DNA of 36,056 bases. Source: a virus. The stretch spans positions 1 to 36,056 of IMG/VR virus record IMGVR_UViG_3300043774_000088; one strand, 5' to 3'. The notes under the pieces are model-generated. The model searched no databases and was not told the DNA's origin. It worked only from the letters and a program-made list of their open reading frames with translations. Below, in pieces: positions 30,763 to 36,056 of the stretch. Both the position numbers and the translations under genes were made by a program. Each line of letters starts with the position of its first letter. Within the stretch, counting starts at the first letter, position 1.

Positions 30763-32931
30763 GTGTCAATCATAACTGAAACACCCCAAAACAATGTATT
30801 CCAGCAGTCCCAAAGTGTGGCCTGCAAGATAGGCGCAGTCGCCCCTGATGCTGTCTTTTGTACCTTTGCCCTGCAAGGCTCTAAAAAGATTCCATTTAAG
30901 CGAAGCGGCCAAGGTGTGGCACGGGACACAGACCCATCAGACCTCTACAGTGCCGAGGACATCTGGTCCATGGAAGATGCCCCACACGGCCAATACCTTG
31001 GCCTAGTCCAGCAGCGCCCCATCATCAGCCCATCAGGCGACTATCTGGTCTGCCTCGATGTGGATATGAAACACGCAAGTGGCCCGACCAATGTGGCCAT
31101 CCAGCGCATGGCAAAGTATGTCAAGGCCAACAACATGCTGACCGAAGTGTCAGTCAGTGGCCGTGGCCGCCATGTCTTCTTGTGGGTCAAAGCTCCACCC
31201 ACCAAAGACCTGATCCTCCCCAAGTACAAGCTGGGCGGCGGCCAAGAGCTTGAAGTATTTGGTCTACCAAACAGTGCAGGCAAGTCAGTGCTACTGAGTG
31301 GCAACGCTGTGGCTGGTGAATTCCAAGAGGCCGTAGACCTCTACGATTTGCTCCAAGATTGGGGGATCATCGAGCAGCACCAGCTCCAAGAGCCAAAGCC
31401 TGCCCCATCAGCGCCACCAAGCCAATCATTTGACTTCACACAATTAGGCTCAAGGCTTGAAGACAGCGATATTGATCGTGCCATCAAGGCTTTGCACCAC
31501 ATCAGCCCAGACTGCGACTATGACCAGTGGATCGAGATTGGCCAAGCGCTGCATACAGAATTTGGCGAAGCCGGCCTCGGCCCATGGATGACATGGTCCA
31601 TGGCTGGCGCCAAGTTTGCCGGCACAAAGGACATTGAAGTCCACTGGAAGAGCTTTCACCAGGGCAAGGGTGTTGGCATCGGCACACTCTTCAAACACGC
31701 CAAAGACTGTGGCTGGGAGCCTCCAACAAAGCAGTCCGAGCGCAAGTCAGCGGTGGAAGACTTTGCAGCTGTGATCAGCCAAGCACAGGCGCCAGCTGCG
31801 CCAGTGGCCACCACAGAAGCACCATCACCCCAAGGCTGGCCAGAGCGCCAGCTATCGATTGGCGCCATCAAACCCATCCGCTACATGGTCAAAGGCTTTT
31901 GGGCGCACAGCTTCATGGTGCTAGCCGGTCAGCCTGGCATCGGCAAGACCACAGCAGTGATCTCTCTGTGCATGGTCATGGCAGGCATTAAGGCCAAGGA
32001 CTGCGAACTCACAGCCACCAAAAAACGCAAAACAATCATAGTCACCGAAGACTCGGACCAAGTTGAAAGAACTCTTACCGGCTACGCACGGCATTATGGG
32101 ATTAACTCTCAAACATTATCCCAATGGTTTGTCATTATCGATGCCAAGCGATCAAATGTGAAGGATTTACTTATGCTTGCACATAATGTAATAAATCACA
32201 CGATTGATAATATCAGGCCATTATTGGTATTAGACACGGCCAATGCCACGATGGATATTGATAATGAGAATGACAATAGTGAAGTGGGTGCTTATATTGC
32301 AGCCTTAAAACAAACAATCTATATCCAGCTGGACACGCCAGTGTGCATCATCACACACACCAACAAGACCATCAGCAAGGCCGACTCAGATGCCACAGCC
32401 CGTGGAGCTTCTGCATTCACCGGTGATGCCACATTGACGGGTGTCCTGTTTGAAGACGAAACAAAAACAAGATACATGCGCCTGGTCAAGACAAGATACC
32501 AGCCCAATTTCAGGGAGATTAAATTCAACTCCGATGTCTTTGCAGACACTGTGCTGGATGAAGACGGGGACATCCAAGAGCAGATGGTGCTGCTTGTCGT
32601 GCCAGAAAAGTCATCAGAGGATGACCGCAGGCAAGCAGCCAATGATCGGCAGAACGATAAACGGCAGCAGCAAGTCCAAGACGCCGCAGATGCTGCCTGC
32701 AACTTTGTCCAGTCCATCATCAACGCGAAAGGCGCTGTCATCATGCGCAGAGGCTCTGGCCGGCCAGCTGTGCCAAAAGAACTCCAGCACATGCACCAGC
32801 TGGAATGGCAAGACATTTACCAGGCAGTGCCACAGGCCGACCAAAGCTACGCAAGACGGGCGGTCAGCAGCGCCATATTCCAGCGCTTCTGCATGGACCA
32901 AGCAAGCAGCGGATGGGTGCAAATAAAGTAA
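30763..32931 (+). CDS. Primase-helicase (prim-pol, PriCT and RepA-like ATPase domains)
   Basis: A 722-residue replication protein from GTG 30763, chosen because AAAGGA lies five to six bases before it; ATG 30736 lacks a site. An AEP-type primase/polymerase domain comes first (LVCLDVDMK with Asp99 and Asp101; SGRGRHVFLWV with His127). A PriCT-like domain follows (DIDRAIKALHHISPDCDYDQWIEIG). The C-terminal RecA-like ATPase has Walker A GQPGIGKT (379-386) and Walker B LLVLDTA (Asp480), and ends in a possible winged-helix region. It likely initiates replication at the adjacent iterons, making primers and unwinding DNA for a host polymerase. Confidence 0.88.
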   Translation: MSIITETPQNNVFQQSQSVACKIGAVAPDAVFCTFALQGSKKIPFKRSGQGVARDTDPSDLYSAEDIWSMEDAPHGQYLGLVQQRPIISPSGDYLVCLDVDMKHASGPTNVAIQRMAKYVKANNMLTEVSVSGRGRHVFLWVKAPPTKDLILPKYKLGGGQELEVFGLPNSAGKSVLLSGNAVAGEFQEAVDLYDLLQDWGIIEQHQLQEPKPAPSAPPSQSFDFTQLGSRLEDSDIDRAIKALHHISPDCDYDQWIEIGQALHTEFGEAGLGPWMTWSMAGAKFAGTKDIEVHWKSFHQGKGVGIGTLFKHAKDCGWEPPTKQSERKSAVEDFAAVISQAQAPAAPVATTEAPSPQGWPERQLSIGAIKPIRYMVKGFWAHSFMVLAGQPGIGKTTAVISLCMVMAGIKAKDCELTATKKRKTIIVTEDSDQVERTLTGYARHYGINSQTLSQWFVIIDAKRSNVKDLLMLAHNVINHTIDNIRPLLVLDTANATMDIDNENDNSEVGAYIAALKQTIYIQLDTPVCIITHTNKTISKADSDATARGASAFTGDATLTGVLFEDETKTRYMRLVKTRYQPNFREIKFNSDVFADTVLDEDGDIQEQMVLLVVPEKSSEDDRRQAANDRQNDKRQQQVQDAADAACNFVQSIINAKGAVIMRRGSGRPAVPKELQHMHQLEWQDIYQAVPQADQSYARRAVSSAIFQRFCMDQASSGWVQIK

Positions 32932-33108
32932 ACCGGTAAACCGGTAGTAAACCGGTAGTAAACCGGTATACCGGTTTAGATAAAGGCAGGTCTGTTGGTA
33001 TAAGTGGGGGTCCTTAGACCCACTTATCCACAGGCCAATCTGGTCAGTTTTGTGATGGTGAAAAGTAAAGCGGTAAAGCGGTAAATTTCCTTTGTCCATA
33101 CCGGTTTA
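32929..33108. repeat. Iteron array (TAAACCGGT family)
   Basis: TAAACCGGT occurs directly at 32929, 32937, 32948 and 32959; an inverted copy (TACCGGTTTA) is at 32969-32978 and another at 33099-33108. Variants TAAAGCGGT lie at 33066 and 33074. The array begins in the stop codon of the primase-helicase gene and shares the region with a DnaA box, as initiator-binding iterons do. Confidence 0.88.
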
Positions 33109-33175
33109 CTTTTTACTGTTTTTGAGGAGAAATGATGGTCCAACAAGTTGAGCAGTTATCCACAAGTTATCCACA
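32929..33175. other. Candidate replication origin: iterons plus DnaA boxes
   Basis: Besides the iterons, three perfect DnaA boxes (TTATCCACA) lie at 33024-33032, 33156-33164 and 33167-33175, the last two 11 bp apart, one helical turn. A 9-bp inverted repeat (33000-33008 with 33019-33027) overlaps the first box. A modestly AT-rich stretch (33060-33123) separates the parts. Iterons, host DnaA sites and the adjacent primase-helicase together make this the best origin candidate. The last two boxes fall inside the start of the next gene. Confidence 0.72.
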
Positions 33176-33467
33176 GGAGTGGGATGACAGGGTTTTTTGC
33201 CATGAGTGCAAGCATTGCAGCGCTGTACCGCAGCGCAAGTCCATGCCAGCAGAGCTGATGGAGAAGATCAGGAAAGTCAACGCAAAGCCACTCCAGTGGA
33301 TGCTGAAAGAAGCAAAGATCAAGAACGGGTGGGCAACAGTCACATGGACCGAACACCAGTGCAGCCCAACTGGCTTTGCCGTATTTCCAAGAGATGTCAA
33401 GCACCGATGCCACATGTATCAGGCCAAGCCCTCGGCAGTAGAATCCGAGGAATGGTGGTTGACTTAA
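33135..33467 (+). CDS. Cys-containing small protein, possible zinc ribbon (110 aa)
   Basis: A 110-residue protein, MVQQVEQLSTSYPQEWDD, with FCHECKHCSA, HQCSPTG and HRCHMY supplying Cys and His pairs likely to hold zinc. Two ATGs lie in a row; 33135 is at better distance from AGGAG (33125-33129) than 33132. Its first codons overlie two DnaA boxes. The CHECKHC opening recurs in small phage proteins. A DNA-linked role is suggested by the location beside the origin and the nuclease gene it overlaps. Confidence 0.72.
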   Translation: MVQQVEQLSTSYPQEWDDRVFCHECKHCSAVPQRKSMPAELMEKIRKVNAKPLQWMLKEAKIKNGWATVTWTEHQCSPTGFAVFPRDVKHRCHMYQAKPSAVESEEWWLT

Positions 33468-33850
33468 AACGCAAAAGAAAAAGCATTGAACACATTGACC
33501 AGGTCAAGGTGGTGCAGCACTTTCGTGCGTTCTATCCGGACATCATCATTGCAGCAATACCCAATGGAGGCGATAGAACGGCCTCAGAGCGCGTTAGGCT
33601 GCATAGTGAGGGGGTTTTAGCAGGGATGCCTGATTTGTGTGTCCTAGAGCCTAAAAACGGGTTTCATGCGCTGTTTGTGGAGATGAAGACCAAGGCCGGA
33701 GTGGTATCTGGCAAACAAAGTGCAGTAAATTTGCAGTTAAATGCAAAAGGTTATCGGGCAGTGGTCGCAAGATCAGCTGCCGAAGCAATCAAAACAATTG
33801 AGGAGTATCTGAATGGCAACACCGAAAAAGAGCGCAAAGACATTGAGTGA
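33452..33850 (+). CDS. VRR-NUC domain nuclease (132 aa)
   Basis: A 132-residue stand-alone VRR-NUC nuclease: HFRAFYPDIIIAAIPNGGDR, LHSEGVLAGMPDLCVL with the catalytic Asp, then LFVEMKTKAG with Glu-x-Lys, and a QLNAKGYRAVVARS end. Family members cut branched DNA, so it may resolve replication or recombination forks before packaging. The ATG at 33452 directly follows CGAGGA; GTG 33455 would also fit. Longer upstream frames run through the zinc-ribbon gene in another frame and show no domain sequence. It overlaps both neighbours. Confidence 0.88.
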   Translation: MVVDLKRKRKSIEHIDQVKVVQHFRAFYPDIIIAAIPNGGDRTASERVRLHSEGVLAGMPDLCVLEPKNGFHALFVEMKTKAGVVSGKQSAVNLQLNAKGYRAVVARSAAEAIKTIEEYLNGNTEKERKDIE

Positions 33851-34328
33851 GTTGGCTGACAACATTGTCGAGCGCCAGCTCACTCAGCGTGACCAGGCTG
33901 CAATCGAGCGCAAAGAGATGTCTGGGATCAATAAGAAAATTCACGCCTTTGGCGGTGAGGCCATGGTGTTTGACCATATCTCACAGGGTAAGACAATCGA
34001 TTCGGTGATTAGGTCTTTGGACATCAGCATCGGTGGTTTCTACAAATGGGTAGAAAAAGATGCGAAGAGGGGAGAGCTTCTCGCACGCGCACGCACGCGA
34101 GGCGGGAGAAGTTTAGCAGAGCAGACCCTCGAAATTGCAGACGCTGCCACGCCACAAGAGGCGCAAGTGGCCAAGCTGCGGGTCGATACAAGGCGCTGGC
34201 TGGCCTCTAAGCAGGCGCCAGACGAGTATGGTGACAAGCAGCAGCCATTGGTCAACATCGACCTGGGCAGCATGGCGCTCGATGCACTGCGCAAGCGCAG
34301 CATCGTATCGATAGACAATTCACAGTAA
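33813..34328 (+). CDS. terS: Terminase small subunit (Sf6/P22-type)
   Basis: A 171-residue protein with an HTH-like central part (FDHISQGKTIDSVIRSLDISIGGFYKWV), then LLARARTRGGRSLAEQTLEIAD and AKLRVDTRRWLASKQAPDEYGDK. The last string is typical of small terminases, which recognise the packaging site and deliver it to TerL. It overlaps the nuclease gene by 38 bases. It stands 1.2 kb before terL, separated by a 334-base non-coding region that might hold its binding site. Confidence 0.88.
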   Translation: MATPKKSAKTLSELADNIVERQLTQRDQAAIERKEMSGINKKIHAFGGEAMVFDHISQGKTIDSVIRSLDISIGGFYKWVEKDAKRGELLARARTRGGRSLAEQTLEIADAATPQEAQVAKLRVDTRRWLASKQAPDEYGDKQQPLVNIDLGSMALDALRKRSIVSIDNSQ

Positions 34329-34662
34329 ACGAATACCAAATGATTCAGCTACTTAACACAATGACCATTATGTTAAGTTGATTTTGAGATATCCACAGAA
34401 AAAGTAATGCTCTGGTGTTACTGATGAAGTTATGCACAGGAATCTGTGGATAGAAGTGGACAAAAGTCTGTGGACAACCCAGCGGCGGCGGTGGCCGGCT
34501 GGCGGTCGGTGGCGGCGACCCCCCCGTGGCCGGTCGCGGCGGGGGTGACTGTGGCGGCACTAAACACCTACAAAAAAAATTTTTTAAAAAATCTTTTGCA
34601 CTAGTTGACATAAAACGCAAAAACCAAGCAAAATAGCTGCTCCACAAACAAAGGAGTAACGA
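34329..34662. other. Non-coding region between terS and small genes: DnaA-box-like cluster, GC island, A/T tract
   Basis: No gene found. It contains DnaA-box-like sites at 34389-34397 (ATATCCACA), 34430-34438 (TTATGCACA), and on the minus strand 34445-34453 (CTATCCACA) and 34469-34477 (TTGTCCACA). The middle two form a dyad (34431-34439 with 34444-34452). A very GC-rich island (about 34482-34558) follows, with GTGGCCGG repeated at 34491 and 34526 and GCGACC/GGTCGC arms at 34515 and 34532. Next comes A8T6A6 (34572-34591), then a promoter. This could be an origin, a packaging site, or both. Confidence 0.62.
34605..34634 (+). promoter_or_regulatory. Probable promoter upstream of the small genes and terL
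   Basis: Perfect -35 TTGACA (34605-34610), 18-bp spacer, -10 CAAAAT (34629-34634, four of six matches). An A-tract lies just upstream and could raise activity. The ribosome site AAGGAG (34651-34656) and ATG at 34663 follow. Confidence 0.58.
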
Positions 34663-34827
34663 ATGAAAACGAAGCAGGCAACAGTGGTGATAAAGGGTCA
34701 GGAGTGGATAGTCTTAGACACTGATGAGGCTAAAGAGGCGAAGGTGTTTTGCAAGCTGATGAGCTTGGATGGCACAATTGTTTGGCACACATGGGTGGAT
34801 ATAAACCAGATCGTGGGGATAATATGA
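34663..34827 (+). CDS. Small soluble protein (54 aa)
   Basis: A 54-codon ORF, MKTKQATVVIKGQEWIVLDT, then DEAKEAKVFCKLMSLDGTIV and a final WVDINQIVGII. It has an excellent ribosome site (AAGGAG, seven bases ahead) behind a predicted promoter and ends in an ATGA overlap with the next gene. No family recognised; soluble, beta-rich in appearance, one Cys. Confidence 0.68.
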   Translation: MKTKQATVVIKGQEWIVLDTDEAKEAKVFCKLMSLDGTIVWHTWVDINQIVGII

Positions 34828-34985
34828 ATACAGTAATGCTGGTAAAGGTGCGGCAGTTATTTAATGTGCAATATGTGCCGAGAAGTACAAACAGACATAA
34901 TCAGAAACAATATATTAAGGCGATTCGATTATTAGGTGATAAGTGGTTAATTCACCAAAATAATAAGATTCAGAAAATCCAATGA
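34824..34985 (+). CDS. Small AT-rich basic protein (53 aa)
   Basis: A 53-codon ORF, MNTVMLVKVRQLFNVQYVPR then STNRHNQKQYIKAIRLLGDK. It starts and stops in ATGA overlaps. Codons are clearly AT-richer than in the terminase genes around it. It is basic and may bind nucleic acid, but no family is recognised. The upstream in-frame extension reads through the preceding gene. Confidence 0.62.
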   Translation: MNTVMLVKVRQLFNVQYVPRSTNRHNQKQYIKAIRLLGDKWLIHQNNKIQKIQ

Positions 34986-35164
34986 ATATGTTTAATTTAT
35001 TTAATTGGTTTAAAAAGAAAGAGCCGCCACCACCGCAAGAAACTGGACCGAGCTGTGGTTTGGTTTCTAGGTTATGGATCAATGAATATGATTTTATTGA
35101 CAGGAAGTGTCCACCCTGTCATCAGGATTGCAAACAAGGGCGGGAATGTCCCGCGAGGAAATGA
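34982..35164 (+). CDS. Cys-rich small protein, CPPCHQDC type (60 aa)
   Basis: A 60-residue protein with a hydrophobic-aromatic start (MNMFNLFNWFKKKEPPPP), then PSCGLV and a C-terminal CPPCHQDCKQGRECPARK that may bind zinc. That last string recurs in small phage proteins as I recall them. Both ends are ATGA overlaps. No function is known. Confidence 0.7.
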   Translation: MNMFNLFNWFKKKEPPPPQETGPSCGLVSRLWINEYDFIDRKCPPCHQDCKQGRECPARK

Positions 35165-35361
35165 AGAGTAATTTTGTGAACAACCATTTGAGGTTGAATG
35201 GAAACTGTCATGCGCATAAGTTGAGGCTGTGCAATAAGTGTGAAGAGATGAGGCCGCCGGAGGGTGGGGTGCAGATGAGTGCTGCCAGGTGGATTTGTGC
35301 AAGTTGTTGGACCAATCGGGAGACTGGTCGGAATCTGAAGCAGGCGAGGGATAGTAAATGA
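35161..35361 (+). CDS. Probable zinc-ribbon protein (66 aa)
   Basis: A 66-residue protein from the ATGA overlap at 35161: MKSNFVNNHLRLNGNCHAHK, then LRLCNKCEEMRPPEGGV and ARWICASCWTNR. Two CxxC knuckles (CNKC and CASC) are spaced as in a zinc ribbon, with another Cys-x-His before. It could bind DNA or RNA. The 18 codons upstream in frame overlap the previous gene and lack family character. Confidence 0.74.
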   Translation: MKSNFVNNHLRLNGNCHAHKLRLCNKCEEMRPPEGGVQMSAARWICASCWTNRETGRNLKQARDSK

Positions 35362-35561
35362 CTGATTTGTTGACTGCGCTGCATCTGAGTGTGTTGCTGC
35401 TGGACCTAAAGATTCGGATGATGGAGGCAATTGATGGGGGACAGTTTGAGTTGGCGATGACATATCACTTGTTGATACTGGTTCGGACTGATGAACTTCA
35501 GGCACATAAGTGGGCGATGAGTCCTAAAGCATGGGCCATTTATGAGACGATCCATCCATGA
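35358..35561 (+). CDS. Small helical protein before terL (67 aa)
   Basis: A 67-residue protein, MTDLLTALHLSVLLLDLKIR, then EAIDGGQFELAMTYHLLILVRTDEL and KAWAIYETIHP. It looks fully helical and amphipathic rather than membrane-spanning. ATGA overlaps link it to the zinc-ribbon gene and to terL, so it is translated with packaging genes. Function not recognised. Confidence 0.68.
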   Translation: MTDLLTALHLSVLLLDLKIRMMEAIDGGQFELAMTYHLLILVRTDELQAHKWAMSPKAWAIYETIHP

Positions 35562-36056
35562 GTAAAGAAAATGTGTTTGCTGTGTGGGTGCAGAGGTATC
35601 AGCCTGACCCTGTGCTGTTTGTGCAAGAGGTTTTGGGGGTTGACCCTGACCCGTGGCAAGTGAAGTTTTTGCAGGCGATAGCGAGAGGGGACCGCAAGAT
35701 TAGTGTCAGGTCTGGCCACGGGGTGGGTAAATCCACTGCAAGCAGCTGGGCCATGCTCTGGTACTTTATGACCAGAAGTCCGGTCAAGGTGGTGGTGACT
35801 GCGCCGACAAGCAGTCAGCTTTATGACGCGATGTTTGCGGAGCTAAAGAGGTGGATCAATGCGATGCCACTGCCCTTGCAGGGGCTGCTGACAGTCAAGC
35901 AGGAAAGGATTGAATTCAATGCTGCGCCCACTGAGATGTTCATAAGTGCCAGGACAAGCAGGGCAGAGCAGCCAGAGGCTTTGCAGGGGATTCACAGTGA
36001 GAATGTGATGCTGGTGGCCGATGAGGCTTCTGGTGTGCCAGAGCAAGTGTTCGAGG
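35558..36056 (+). CDS. terL: Terminase large subunit, N-terminal part (gene split by contig ends)
   Basis: The start of the packaging ATPase, whose remainder is at 1-1211. ATG 35558 is in an ATGA overlap with the preceding gene. The N-terminus has DPDPWQVKFLQAI (adenine-binding Q-motif-like) and the Walker A loop SGHGVGKST (Gly53-Thr60). The following WYFMTRSPVKVVVTAPTSSQ is motif Ia-like. The last 300 bases duplicate the start of the contig. The gene is not truly truncated; the break is where the circle was opened. Confidence 0.93.
   Translation, partial: MSKENVFAVWVQRYQPDPVLFVQEVLGVDPDPWQVKFLQAIARGDRKISVRSGHGVGKSTASSWAMLWYFMTRSPVKVVVTAPTSSQLYDAMFAELKRWINAMPLPLQGLLTVKQERIEFNAAPTEMFISARTSRAEQPEALQGIHSENVMLVADEASGVPEQVFE
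35757..36056. repeat. Terminal direct repeat, right copy (contig overlap)
   Basis: Matches 1-300 with three differences, all at third codon positions of terL and all silent (Asn, Ala, Pro). Removing one copy leaves a genome of about 35,756 bp. Confidence 0.93.

Noticed and set aside
33000-33027. Intrinsic terminator after the primase-helicase gene
   Set aside because: The 9-bp inverted repeat is good but is followed by a DnaA box and not by a T-run, so an origin-linked role is more likely.
1-36056. CRISPR arrays, tRNA genes, insertion sequences and att sites
   Set aside because: Reading both strands found no regularly spaced repeats of CRISPR type, no cloverleaf-like sequence, no transposase and no integrase; the only long repeat is the contig overlap.

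Overview
The window is one complete, circularly permuted genome of a short-tailed (podovirus-like) tailed phage. The first 300 bases recur at the end (1-300 = 35757-36056) with only three differences, so the unique genome is about 35,756 bp and the contig was opened inside the large terminase gene. Gene families suggest a Gram-negative, probably aquatic proteobacterial host: an Rz/Rz1 spanin pair and a lipobox protein imply an outer membrane. The host genus cannot be read from the sequence.

Layout. (1) Packaging and head, about 33.8-36.0 kb and then 1-8.0 kb: small terminase, a run of small genes, large terminase, four small basic or Cys-containing proteins, a glycosyltransferase, a methyltransferase, a P22/SU10-type portal, a scaffold-like protein and an SU10-type major capsid protein followed by a strong terminator. 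(2) Tail and adsorption, 8.0-12.4 kb: a second glycosyltransferase, an SU10-type adaptor, decoration or minor tail proteins with unusual repeats, and an AT-richer fibre with a self-cleaving S74 domain. (3) Lysis, 12.4-15.4 kb: a chain of tiny membrane proteins, a lipoprotein, nested Rz/Rz1 and a GH19 endolysin. (4) Remaining virion genes, 15.4-23.7 kb: a jelly-roll-like protein, a P22 gp10-like nozzle, and several Ala/Gln-rich proteins that look like DNA-ejection proteins.

(5) A leftward cassette, 26.8-23.7 kb on the minus strand, carries a C5-cytosine methyltransferase and small accessory genes, two of them only 31 and 47 codons. It is driven by a sigma70-like promoter with an operator-like dyad. 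A divergent small HTH regulator sits opposite, apparently read from a leaderless transcript. (6) The replication region, 27.1-33.9 kb, holds an ssDNA-binding protein (minus strand), a SNF2-like helicase, a Mom/DUF4338-like putative DNA-modifying enzyme, a DUF2800 (Cas4-like) nuclease, a primase-helicase and a VRR-NUC nuclease.

The most notable non-coding features are a candidate replication origin of TAAACCGGT iterons with perfect DnaA boxes just downstream of the primase-helicase, and a second cluster of DnaA-box-like sites beside a GC-rich island and an A/T tract between the terminase genes. No integrase, DNA polymerase or RNA polymerase was recognised, so the phage probably recruits host replication and transcription machinery. 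Most genes are tightly packed, very often with ATGA stop/start overlaps.
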